Positions 18,914-27,408 of a stretch of 64,000 nt of DNA are shown here, piece by piece. This DNA comes from an uncultured Verrucomicrobia subdivision 3 bacterium. GTDB taxonomy: Bacteria; Verrucomicrobiota; Verrucomicrobiia; Limisphaerales; UBA11358. Below the pieces are notes generated by a model, which worked only from the letters and a program-made list of their open reading frames with translations, had not been told where the DNA came from and made no database searches. Both the position numbers and the translations under genes were made by a program. Positions within the stretch are counted from its first letter, which is position 1; each line of letters starts with the position of its first letter. Location: contig CAIQKM010000068.1 in the NCBI GenBank assembly GCA_903872345.1, positions 1 through 64,000 of the forward strand. Reading direction: 5' to 3'.

Positions 18914-19720
18914 TCATTGATTTGAAGAATTGCCGGCCAACTTGATGGTGATGCTCACGGGCGGTAAATCAATCCGCTGAAAAACATCATGATCTTCACC
19001 CGGCTTTTCTGATCTTTTATAAATCTTTGGCCAGAGGGTTAATTGATACTGACCCGGTTCATTGACTTCAAAAATGTCTTTAAATTGAGGAAGCAAACCG
19101 CTGGCTTGTTGCACATTTTTATACTTCATAAAAACACCCCATTGTCCAACATGAGGGCCGGTTGGACAGCCGCCTCCACTACCGATTTTAGGTTGTAACA
19201 CGCTCCACCTTAAGAATTCAGGATAAAATACTGGGTTGTTTGCCTCCGGTTTTAGCAAAGGGATTTGCTTGCCCTTGGCATTTCGCAGCCCCATTGGTCC
19301 AAAAAACCCATTGGGAGCACCCAACCATGGAGAAGCGTCCGCATAGATGAACCCTTTGGGCGGAATTGCAGCATTGGTATTTGCTAAACTTAAATTGGGA
19401 TACGGAATGTTCGTCAGCGGCGTCTCAATAAAGACCCAAACTTCTGGCCACATTTTTAAAGTGATTCCGCATTTAAGCCCATTGGTTGCTTCACCCCACT
19501 TAATATCCGGGCGAAGCGGGGGCGGGTTCGTTTCCGCTGCCGCCATAAAACGGGCGTATTCCTCTTTGTCTAAGACAATAATATGCGGATTGGCTGGGTC
19601 ATTCGGCGGATTAGTTGGATTATTCGTTTCGTTACCGAGTGTCGCTGAAACGCCAAGGAAAAGCAGCGCCATACAAGCCGCCATTGAATGTGGTAATTCA
19701 AAACGCAGAGTCATTTTCAT
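18914..19720 (-). CDS. Secreted protein of unknown function in an AT-richer islet
   Basis: 268 aa from ATG 19720 (MKMTLRFELPHSMAACMALL). A signal peptide of about 28 residues is followed by an Asn/Pro-rich stretch (NETNNPTNPPNDPANP) and a globular region with many aromatic residues and GPMGLRN, GGGCPTGPHVGQWG and LTLWPKIYKRSEKP. The last part (PPVSITIKL) suggests a beta-sandwich end. Its base composition is clearly lower in GC than its neighbours, pointing to transfer. The islet is bounded by ACGCCTAA at 18694 and TTAGGCGT at 19948. No function recognised. Confidence 0.65.
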   Translation of the reverse strand: MKMTLRFELPHSMAACMALLFLGVSATLGNETNNPTNPPNDPANPHIIVLDKEEYARFMAAAETNPPPLRPDIKWGEATNGLKCGITLKMWPEVWVFIETPLTNIPYPNLSLANTNAAIPPKGFIYADASPWLGAPNGFFGPMGLRNAKGKQIPLLKPEANNPVFYPEFLRWSVLQPKIGSGGGCPTGPHVGQWGVFMKYKNVQQASGLLPQFKDIFEVNEPGQYQLTLWPKIYKRSEKPGEDHDVFQRIDLPPVSITIKLAGNSSNQ

Positions 19721-20158
19721 ATTTATGCCCTTCATTTCCATTTGATGGAAACAATTAACGGAGGAAGGTCGATCCGTTCGCAAATATTCGTAAAGGGTAA
19801 TGAGGATGTGCTATTTTTCATTTTACGCACGGCTTGCTGTACAAAATCGGGCCAGATATTTCTTAGTGTCCGTCTTTAATCGCGCCGCAATCCAGCCCGC
19901 ATCATCGTCGTCTCCCGGCGGTTATTTTCCGCACTATAGACCCCTTGTTAGGCGTGTCGAGTTCTATTGCTTGCCCGACTTTTCTCGCGCAGGCGTTGCA
20001 CCTCAGCGCGGCGAAGAAATCCAGACTACCGATTCCCCGGGCGGCAGCCGGACCAGCAAAGCCATGAATGTGTTGGTTCATTAAATCGCGCCATTCTCCA
20101 TCCTCACCCCTTCCATATTGGATGGTTGCTATTGCCGCCCCCGCCCTTCTTTGCCACG
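19721..20158. other. Intergenic region between islet gene and ABC exporter
   Basis: No credible gene. It contains TTAGGCGT at 19948-19955, the inverse of ACGCCTAA at 18694-18701. It should also hold the promoter of the ABC exporter, which I cannot pinpoint. Open frames running into the exporter from 19967 do not look like protein. Confidence 0.45.
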
Positions 20159-22015
20159 ATGCCTCCCGCCATGGCACAAAACAACTCCCGGGGCCGGCTG
20201 AACTTGGATTTGCCCAAAGCCAGTCTGAACCGGAAAAACCTGCGGGATACGGCATTACTGCTGTCGTATCTCCGGCCCTATCGCGGACGGCTGGCGGCGG
20301 CGGGCGGTGCCATGATTCTGTCCAGCCTGTTAAGCCTGTGCTTCCCCTTTCTGGCGGGCAGCCTGATGGATGCCGCCATGCCCGGGGCATCCGGCCACAC
20401 CATTGCCTGGCTGCCGCATTCCATCAACGCCGTGGCCCTGCTCATGTTCGGCGTGATTGCCGTTCAGGCCGCCAGTTCGTTTTTTCATTCCACTTCCATG
20501 ACCAAAGTCGGCCAGCGCGCGCTCGCCGATTTGCGGCGCGACACCTACAGCCGGCTCATCTGCCTGCCCATGACCTTTTTCGGCCAGCGCCGCGTCGGCG
20601 AATTGAACAGCCGCATTTCCGCCGACCTCACCCAAATTGAGGCCACGCTCATCAACTCCGTGCCCCAGTTTCTGCGGCAAACCCTGCTCCTGCTGGGCGG
20701 CATTGCGCTGATTGCCACCACCTCGGGCCGGCTGACGCTGATCATGCTGGGAGCCATCCCGCCGGTGATTATTTTGGCGGTCATCTTTGGGCGAAAAATC
20801 CGCGAGAATTCGCGCAAGACCCAGGACAAACTCGCCGCCACCGGCGTGATCGTGGAGGAAACCTTGCAGGGCATATTCAACGTGAAAGCCTTCGTCAACG
20901 AGTCCTTTGAGATCACCCGCTACGGACGCAGCATGGATGAATACCTGTCAGCGGCGTTGAGCGGGGCCCGGCTGCGCGGCGCATTTTTTGCCTTCATCAT
21001 TTTCTCCCTGTTCGGCTGCATCGTGGTGGTGCTGTGGTCCGGCGCCACGCTGTTGCAGAGCGGGCAAATCACCATTGGCGAGATGACCCGCTTCGTGCTC
21101 TACACCGCCTTCGTGGCCGGCGCCATGGGCCAGTTCGCGGATCTGTACGCCCAACTGCAAAAAGCCGTGGGTGCCACGCAACGGGTGCGGGAACTATTGG
21201 AGGAACAACCGGAATTCACGCTCGCCGCAGCCGGCCCCGCCGCCGCACCCTCAACCGAGCTACCGGCGCTGCGCGGTGAAGTGGAATTTTGCGATGTTCA
21301 CTTTCGCTACGCCTCCCGCCCCGAGGTGGAAGTGCTCAAAGGCATTTCTTTCACCGCCAAACCCGGCGAGAAAATCGCCCTGGTCGGGCCCAGCGGCTCG
21401 GGCAAATCCACCATCATCTCCCTCATTCTGCGCTTCTACGATCCGCATCCCGGTGAAATCCGGGTGGATGGCCAACCCGCCGCCGGATACCCGCTCGCCT
21501 GGCTGCGCAACCAAATGTCCATCGTCCCGCAGGAAGCCCTGCTCTTCGGCGGCACCATTTTCGAAAACATCGCCTACGGCCGCCCGGATGCCACGGAAGC
21601 CGAGGTTCTGGAAGCCGCGCGTCAGGCCCATGCCTATGAGTTCATCACCGCCTTCCCGGAAGGATTCAAGACCATGGTCGGCGAACGCGGCGTGAAACTC
21701 TCCGGCGGCCAGCGCCAGCGCGTGGCCATCGCCCGCGCCATTTTGAAGGACCCGGCCATTCTCATTCTCGACGAAGCCACCAGCTCGCTGGACTCGGAAA
21801 GCGAACGCCTCGTGCAACTCGCCCTCGACCGCCTCATGGAAAACCGCACCACCTTCATGATCGCCCACCGCCTGGCCACCGTGCGCCGCGCCGACCGCAT
21901 CCTCGTCATCCAAGCCGGTCTGCTCGTCGAGTCCGGCACCCACGACGAATTATTTCAGCAACCCAACGGCCTCTACCGCCACCTCGCGGAATTGCAATTT
22001 GGGGCCGGTCTGTAA
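20159..22015 (+). CDS. ABC exporter half-transporter, MsbA/multidrug type
   Basis: 618 aa from ATG 20159 (MPPAMAQNNSRG); ATG 20171 is also possible. An N-terminal six-helix exporter domain (about 40-340) is fused to a nucleotide-binding domain. Walker A is GPSGSGKST, the Q-loop is SIVPQEALLFGG, the signature is LSGGQRQR, Walker B is ILILDEATS, and the H-loop is IAHRLAT. Such homodimers export lipids, lipid A precursors or drugs. The protein could serve as MsbA, but no lipid A gene is adjacent. Alone on the plus strand. Confidence 0.93.
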   Translation: MPPAMAQNNSRGRLNLDLPKASLNRKNLRDTALLLSYLRPYRGRLAAAGGAMILSSLLSLCFPFLAGSLMDAAMPGASGHTIAWLPHSINAVALLMFGVIAVQAASSFFHSTSMTKVGQRALADLRRDTYSRLICLPMTFFGQRRVGELNSRISADLTQIEATLINSVPQFLRQTLLLLGGIALIATTSGRLTLIMLGAIPPVIILAVIFGRKIRENSRKTQDKLAATGVIVEETLQGIFNVKAFVNESFEITRYGRSMDEYLSAALSGARLRGAFFAFIIFSLFGCIVVVLWSGATLLQSGQITIGEMTRFVLYTAFVAGAMGQFADLYAQLQKAVGATQRVRELLEEQPEFTLAAAGPAAAPSTELPALRGEVEFCDVHFRYASRPEVEVLKGISFTAKPGEKIALVGPSGSGKSTIISLILRFYDPHPGEIRVDGQPAAGYPLAWLRNQMSIVPQEALLFGGTIFENIAYGRPDATEAEVLEAARQAHAYEFITAFPEGFKTMVGERGVKLSGGQRQRVAIARAILKDPAILILDEATSSLDSESERLVQLALDRLMENRTTFMIAHRLATVRRADRILVIQAGLLVESGTHDELFQQPNGLYRHLAELQFGAGL

Positions 22016-22107
22016 AAAATGGCCTCTTCCGGTCCTCCGAGACGCCTCCTACCGTTGCCTCAAACCCCAAGCCGCAGTCTCGTCGCCAACCGTTCGCGCG
22101 ATGTGCT

Positions 22108-22155
22108 CCCCCCCTCTCCGCCATTGATAAATGGGGGAGAGGGACGGGGTGAGGT
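22108..22155 (+). repeat. Dispersed hairpin repeat, copy 2
   Basis: CCCCCTCTCCGCCA, a loop, then TGGGGGAGAGGG and the tail ACGGGGTGAGG. Same design and orientation as 3897-3946 and 63262-63306. Confidence 0.65.
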
Positions 22156-22357
22156 GGCGCTCATCTATTCAACCTATGGCGGCATTCATTGAATGCGTCC
22201 ATCAGTATAACATCTTGGAAAGCGCCCCCCCAGCGCCGTAGGCGCGACATATTTGTAGCAAAGCCAATCAAACGCCTTCAGCCCCGTATGGGGCGGCATC
22301 TTCACCCTGATGATTCGGCATCATTAAACCCACTGCTTCCCAACCGGGCCCGATCAT

Positions 22358-22394
22358 TGGATGTTGGGCGTTCGATGTTGGGTGTTGGATGTTT
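22358..22394. repeat. Short degenerate tandem repeat
   Basis: Units of about 10 bp of the form (T)GGATGTTGGGCGTTCGATG continue as GTTGGGTGTTGGATGTT. It lies 74 bp before metG, outside any gene. Confidence 0.6.
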
Positions 22395-22467
22395 TTCCAT
22401 CCCCCTTGTTCCCCCCTCATTCCAGTTTGCCTTTAACCGCCCGGTAAGCCAGAATATCCATTCGATA

Positions 22468-23973
22468 ATGAGCAAACGGTTTTATATCACGACGGCGATT
22501 GACTACGTCAACGGGCAGCCGCACATCGGACACGCCTATGAAAAAATCATCGCGGATGTCATCGCGCGGTCCCGCCGCAGCCTCGGCCAGGAGGTTTTCT
22601 TCCTGACCGGTCTGGACGAGCATGGCCAGAAGGTCCAGCAGGCGGCGCTCGCAGACAAAAAAAATCCGCAGGAATATTGCGACGCCATCGCCGCCGACTG
22701 GCTCGCGTTTGCCCAACGGCTCGAGCTGACCAACAACGATTTCGTCCGCACCACCCAGCCGCGCCACAAGGAATACGTCCAGGCCACCCTGGCCAAGCTT
22801 CAGGCCACCGGCCACTTTTACAAGGCCAGTTACATTGGTTTCTATTCCACCAAGGAAGAAACGTTTCTGACCGAAAAAGACCGCCGCCCGGACGGCACGT
22901 TTGATCCCAGCTACGGCGATGTCGTCGAGCTGAAGGAGGAAAATTACTATTTCAAACTGGGCGAACACCAGCAGTGGCTCATTGATTACATCGAGGCCAA
23001 CCCGTCCTTTGTGCAGCCCGATTACCGGCGCAACGAAGTGCTCGGCTTCCTCAAGAATAACAAGCTGGAAGACCTTTGCATCTCCCGCCCCGTCGCGCGC
23101 CTGAACTGGGGCATCCCCCTGCCCTTCGACCCCGAATTCGTCACCTACGTCTGGTTCGATGCCTTGGTAAATTACGCCAGCGTGGCCCAGGCCCATAGCG
23201 AGCTGGCGCTGTGGCCGGCGGACGTCCATGTCATCGGCAAGGACATCCTGAAATTCCACGCCGTTTACTGGCCCATCATGCTCAAGGCCATGGGCCTCCC
23301 GCTGCCGAAGCAGGTGCTGGTGCACGGTTGGTGGCAGAAGGACGGCGCGCGTATCAGCAAGAGCACCGGCAACGTCATCGACCCCATCGCCGTCATCAAC
23401 GAATGGGGCCTGGACGCCCTCCGCTTTTACGTGCTCCGCGAATTGGACATTGGCCCCGACGGCAACTGGACCGATGCCGGGTTCCGCTCCCGTTATCAGG
23501 CCGAACTGGCCAACGGGCTCGGCAACCTGGTCAACCGCTCGCTCTCCATGCTCAAGCGTTATCGCAACGGCGTGGTGCCGGCGCGGTCCAATGAACTCGC
23601 CGCCGATGCCGCCAAGGCGTCCGACGAAACCCGCGCGTTACTCAAGCAAAACCAGTTGCAATCCGCCCTGCAAAGCATCTGGGGCCTGGTCAATCGCGCC
23701 AACCAGTACGTGGACCAAACCGCGCCCTTCAAGCTGGCCAAAGATCCGGCCCAGGCCCAACGGCTCGACGAAGTGCTGTACAATCTGGCCGAAGCCTGCC
23801 GCATACTCGCGGTGCTGCTCTGGCCGTTCCTGCCCGGCACCTCGGCCAAAATCTACGCCCAGCTCGGCCTGCCCGGCGCGCCGGAAAAATTTGATGCCAG
23901 CAGTTGGGGCGGCCTGACCGCCGGTCACACCATCGGCGAACCCGCGCCGCTGTTCCCGCGCAAAGACGTCTGA
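22468..23973 (+). CDS. metG: Methionyl-tRNA synthetase, short zinc-free type
   Basis: Charges tRNA-Met. 501 aa from ATG 22468 (MSKRFYITTAIDYVNGQPHI). The class I signature HIGH is at 19-22 and the KMSKS loop reads RISKST. The connective-peptide knuckle (YIGFYSTKEETFLTE) has no cysteines, so this is the form without structural zinc. The C-terminal EMAP-like tRNA-binding domain found in longer enzymes is missing. The long open frame upstream of 22468 is repeat sequence, not protein. The hydrolase gene follows 3 nt after the stop and is probably cotranscribed. Confidence 0.96.
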   Translation: MSKRFYITTAIDYVNGQPHIGHAYEKIIADVIARSRRSLGQEVFFLTGLDEHGQKVQQAALADKKNPQEYCDAIAADWLAFAQRLELTNNDFVRTTQPRHKEYVQATLAKLQATGHFYKASYIGFYSTKEETFLTEKDRRPDGTFDPSYGDVVELKEENYYFKLGEHQQWLIDYIEANPSFVQPDYRRNEVLGFLKNNKLEDLCISRPVARLNWGIPLPFDPEFVTYVWFDALVNYASVAQAHSELALWPADVHVIGKDILKFHAVYWPIMLKAMGLPLPKQVLVHGWWQKDGARISKSTGNVIDPIAVINEWGLDALRFYVLRELDIGPDGNWTDAGFRSRYQAELANGLGNLVNRSLSMLKRYRNGVVPARSNELAADAAKASDETRALLKQNQLQSALQSIWGLVNRANQYVDQTAPFKLAKDPAQAQRLDEVLYNLAEACRILAVLLWPFLPGTSAKIYAQLGLPGAPEKFDASSWGGLTAGHTIGEPAPLFPRKDV

Positions 23974-23976
23974 ACC

Positions 23977-25755
23977 ATGAGCGCGCTGCCGCAAATCATC
24001 CTGATTTGTTGTGCGGTCAGCGCCACCGCCCAAAGCCTTCAACTGCCGCCCCGCGCCACGAATGCGCCGGGCGGCATTGCTTTTGCCCGGCAACTGGAAC
24101 CGCTCGCTTTCACCGCGCGCGAAACCGCCGTTTCCTCCGCCGTGCTCGCGGGCAACATCCCCGGCTTCTTGCGCCACTTCTGCCCGGTCTCGGTCACCAA
24201 CACGGCCGATGGCGTCACGAACGTGGCCACGTTTTTCGCCGCGCCGGATTACCTCGCCGTCGGTGCCGATGCCGATTATTTCTTCACCCCGATCTCCCCG
24301 GCCACCGCTCAGCAGCTCGCCGACACCTTGGACTGCGCCCTCCCCACGCGCAAAATGTCCGATGCCATCTACGCCGCAGCCGAGGTGAAGCTCGCGCCAT
24401 CCCCCATTTCACCGACGGCAGCAATGACCACCGTGCCGATCTTCGAACACATCAACGAACTGATCCATACCCAGCGCGTGGCGCAATTGGCAGCCCATCC
24501 CCTCGGCGCCCTTGTCGCCGGCGATAAAAAAGACGTCGTCATCTCCGCGCGCCTCGCCACCTCGCCGCGCAAAGTTGCCATCTACGGCTGGCATCAGACC
24601 AACGGCATCGCTATCCAGCCCCTGTTCCTCGGCCATACCGCCGCTTGGGTGGACTACAGCCACGGCATCCGGTTGGTTTCCCAAACGATCATCGTCAACG
24701 GCCAGACCAACACCATCCCCCAGGTGCTGGCCGATCCCAAACTGTGCGGCCTCATCAGTGATGAAGGCGTCATCACCAATTCCCGCTATGCCACCAACCT
24801 CCTCGCACCGCCTCCGGCAGAAGTGGTGAATTTGCCCTGGCCAAAAGGCTTTTCGCCCGGCTCCCATCCCGGCGAACTGGTCCGCGAGATTCGCCTGCCC
24901 GACGAAATACGACTGCTCATCAATGCACCCGCCGACAATGGGACCACGTCAAACCGCCCCGTGGAACTCATTTTCTACGCCCTGCCCAACGGCAACACCA
25001 TCGAACAGACCATCGGCAAAACCTTGCAACCCGGCGACGATTGGCACTTTGACATCCAGCACATCGGCGCCCAAACCCGCTGGCTCCGCCAGGTCATCAC
25101 CAACCGCACCCTCGTGGTCGTCTATCTGGAAGCCGGCATGAAAAGCTGGCCGGCCTGGCGCAAAAAAAATGACGACCGCCGGCTCGCCCAGATCGTCACC
25201 GGCGTGCGCGGCATCTTCCCCGCCACCAACACCGAGGTGGTGCTCGCCGGCCACAGCGGTGGCGGCAGTCTGATTTTTGGCTATTTGAACGCGGTCGATA
25301 CCATCCCCGACTGGATCAAACGCATCGCCTTTCTGGACAGCGATTACGCCTACGACACGACCCACCACACCGACAAGTTACGTCACTGGTTGTCGTCGTC
25401 TCCTGAAAATCATCTCTGCGTGCTCGCCTATCAGGATTATCTGGCCCGCTTAAACGGCCAGCCCTTCGTTAGCGAAGCCGGCGGCACTTGGGGCCGCAGT
25501 CACGTCCTGCTTAACGACCTTGGCGGACAATTCCCCTTTAACAGCCAAACCAATAATGAGCTGGAACAGTTTACGACCACGAACAACCAGATCGAATTTC
25601 TGCTGAAGGAAAATCCCGAGGCCAAAATCCTCCATACCGTGCAAGTGGAACGCAATGGCTTCATCCAGTCCCTGCTTTCAGGTACCGCTGCGGAAGGAAA
25701 AGGCTACGAATATCTGGGGCCGAGGGCGTATTCGGCTTTCATCGAAGCAAAGTAA
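23977..25755 (+). CDS. Secreted alpha/beta-hydrolase-like protein
   Basis: 592 aa. A short signal peptide (MSALPQIILICCAVSATAQS) precedes a large unknown N-terminal region. The C-terminal half (about 320-580) looks like an alpha/beta hydrolase: strand RTLVVVYLEAG, nucleophile elbow GHSGGGS near residue 426, then RIAFLDSDYAYD with a candidate acid and GRSHVLLN with a candidate histidine. Several Asn-Thr-rich stretches suit a secreted or surface protein. The substrate is unknown; an esterase or peptidase role is possible. It directly follows metG, but the functions look unrelated. Confidence 0.72.
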   Translation: MSALPQIILICCAVSATAQSLQLPPRATNAPGGIAFARQLEPLAFTARETAVSSAVLAGNIPGFLRHFCPVSVTNTADGVTNVATFFAAPDYLAVGADADYFFTPISPATAQQLADTLDCALPTRKMSDAIYAAAEVKLAPSPISPTAAMTTVPIFEHINELIHTQRVAQLAAHPLGALVAGDKKDVVISARLATSPRKVAIYGWHQTNGIAIQPLFLGHTAAWVDYSHGIRLVSQTIIVNGQTNTIPQVLADPKLCGLISDEGVITNSRYATNLLAPPPAEVVNLPWPKGFSPGSHPGELVREIRLPDEIRLLINAPADNGTTSNRPVELIFYALPNGNTIEQTIGKTLQPGDDWHFDIQHIGAQTRWLRQVITNRTLVVVYLEAGMKSWPAWRKKNDDRRLAQIVTGVRGIFPATNTEVVLAGHSGGGSLIFGYLNAVDTIPDWIKRIAFLDSDYAYDTTHHTDKLRHWLSSSPENHLCVLAYQDYLARLNGQPFVSEAGGTWGRSHVLLNDLGGQFPFNSQTNNELEQFTTTNNQIEFLLKENPEAKILHTVQVERNGFIQSLLSGTAAEGKGYEYLGPRAYSAFIEAK

Positions 25756-25803
25756 CGGCTGCGTCCATTTGCGATACCGGGACATTGCTGGTATCTTTGC
25801 AAC

Positions 25804-26151
25804 ATGAAACGCTTTTTGTCCGTTTGGCTGGGGATGCTGGCCATCGTGCTGCTGGCGGGCTGTCAGTTTGCCAAGCCCATCAACTGGAACAGTCGCGTGG
25901 GCAGCTACTCGTTCGACCAGGCGGTAATCGAACTCGGTCCGCCGGACAGCCAGGCCAAATTAAGCGATGGCCGGCTGGTGGCAAAATGGGTGACCCGCTA
26001 TGGCGGCGGCGGGTCCGTGATTGTGACCGGCGGATATTATTCCAACCCCTACGGCATGGGCATCGTCAATACCACCCCCAATTACTACGAGCGCCGCCTG
26101 ATTTTGACGTTTAACACCAATAACGTGCTGGCGGCGTGGTCGAAGAAATAA
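25804..26151 (+). CDS. Small lipoprotein of unknown function
   Basis: 115 aa. The signal sequence ends in the lipobox LLAGC (cysteine at residue 20). The mature part begins QFAKPINWNSRVGSYSFDQA, has a Gly/Tyr-rich middle (GGGGSVIVTGGYYSNPYG) and ends in a beta-strand pattern, LILTFNTNNVLAAW. This size and pattern recall small SmpA/OmlA-like lipoproteins, but I cannot confirm that. It converges on ftsZ with an 8-bp gap. Confidence 0.7.
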   Translation: MKRFLSVWLGMLAIVLLAGCQFAKPINWNSRVGSYSFDQAVIELGPPDSQAKLSDGRLVAKWVTRYGGGGSVIVTGGYYSNPYGMGIVNTTPNYYERRLILTFNTNNVLAAWSKK

Positions 26152-26159
26152 TCCGCCGT

Positions 26160-27398
26160 TCAGTTGAGCGGCAACCCGCGCCGTAAAAACGTCGGCACGT
26201 CCAGATCTTCCCCGCGATGCAAGGTCGGTTCGCTCTTGTCGAAACGCCCCTTGGACACCACCGATAACGGCAATTGCGACTGCACCATTTTGGAATTGGG
26301 TTTGCGCTGCCGCACCGGCCGGGATGCCGCCTGTTCACGCACCGCCGCCGTGCCGGTGCCGGCACCGGTGGTACCGGCATTGTTCGTGGTGGTGCGGGAT
26401 TCCAACCGCAGGGACAGGGCCGTCGGCGCCGCATTCTGCTTGGCCACAATCACGGTCACGCACAGCTTGTCCTTGAGCGCCGGATCTTCCGCCGCGCCCA
26501 TGGTGATTTGGGCATGACCGCACTGCCGCTTCATCTGGTCCATCACGCGATTGATCTCCGCCATCGTCAACCCCTTGCCCGCCGTCAGGCTCACGAGCAC
26601 GGCATCTGACTCCGCCAGCGCGCGGCCTTCGTCCAGCAAGGGGTGATTAAGCAGGCGCTCCATGACCTCCCGCGAACGGCCGGCGCCGGCAGCTTCCACA
26701 TAGGCGAAAGCGTTTTCCACATGGCGATCCCGCAGCAGGTTGCACAAATCGGAAAAATGAACCTGAATCAGGCCCGGCCGGGTGAGCAACTGCCAGATGC
26801 CGCGCAGGCCTTCGATCAGAAACCCGCCGGTCACGCGGAAGGTATCCACGATGCTGTTATTTTCATCAATGAGCTTGGCCGTCTTCGTGCCGGGCAGGCA
26901 GATGACCCCGTCGGCCGCCGGCTTGAGCAGTTCCAGACTCTGCTGCGCCTGCTGCTCGCGACGGTTGCCTTCGCATTCAAAGGGCAGGGTTACAAATGCC
27001 AGCACCAGCGCGCCCGCCTCCCGCGCCGCCCGCGCGAGCACCGGGGCGATGCCGCTGCCGGCGCCGCCGCCCAAACCCGCAAGAATAAAGACCACGTCCG
27101 CGCCGTCACAGGCCGACTTGAGCGTGGCAAACTGTTCCTCCGCCAGCGCGCGGCTGCGCTCCGGATCGCCGCCGGACCCGAGGCCGCGCAGCAATTTGTT
27201 TTCCAACTGAATTTTTACCGGGGCGGCCGACGTCGTCAAACCGGTGGCGTCCGTATTAATGACGGCGAATTCCGCGCCGGCAAATTCCAGCGCATCCAGG
27301 GAATCCACCAAGGCGATGCCGGCGTTGCCAACGCCAAACATGCGGAACACGGGCTGGGCCGGCTGGCCGGGAATCAGCGGGGGTTGATCTTCAGTCAT
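26160..27398 (-). CDS. ftsZ: Cell division protein FtsZ, divergent
   Basis: Tubulin-like GTPase that forms the division ring. 412 aa from ATG 27398 (MTEDQPPLIPG). The N-terminal GTPase region is recognisable (FGVGNAG, INTDATGL, FVTLPFECEG), but the tubulin signature reads GGGAGSG instead of GGGTGTG. The C-terminal conserved peptide is kept (DLDVPTFLRRGLP), so FtsA binding is likely. The linker is Thr/Ala/Gly-rich. Last gene of the dcw cluster, 10 nt behind ftsA. Confidence 0.9.
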   Translation of the reverse strand: MTEDQPPLIPGQPAQPVFRMFGVGNAGIALVDSLDALEFAGAEFAVINTDATGLTTSAAPVKIQLENKLLRGLGSGGDPERSRALAEEQFATLKSACDGADVVFILAGLGGGAGSGIAPVLARAAREAGALVLAFVTLPFECEGNRREQQAQQSLELLKPAADGVICLPGTKTAKLIDENNSIVDTFRVTGGFLIEGLRGIWQLLTRPGLIQVHFSDLCNLLRDRHVENAFAYVEAAGAGRSREVMERLLNHPLLDEGRALAESDAVLVSLTAGKGLTMAEINRVMDQMKRQCGHAQITMGAAEDPALKDKLCVTVIVAKQNAAPTALSLRLESRTTTNNAGTTGAGTGTAAVREQAASRPVRQRKPNSKMVQSQLPLSVVSKGRFDKSEPTLHRGEDLDVPTFLRRGLPLN

Positions 27399-27408
27399 AA
27401 CCAGTCTT

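Larger units (their letters stand above)
22016..22467. other. Intergenic region with several dispersed repeats
   Basis: No credible gene. It contains the hairpin repeat at 22108-22155, a segment at 22225-22310 with inverted GGCGCGAC/CCGTATGGGGCGGCAT-type motifs, and a direct repeat of GTTGGRTGTT/GTTGGGYGTT units at 22358-22394. The metG promoter should lie in the last 70 bp. Confidence 0.5.

Noticed and set aside
19947-19953. GTTAGGC as the R' end of a true attC site
   Set aside because: No RYYYAAC partner or palindrome in the preceding 130 bp, so by itself it is not an attC.
19967-20158. Upstream extension of the ABC exporter frame
   Set aside because: Arg/His/Pro-rich residues unlike exporter N-termini. 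The start at 20159 fits the family.
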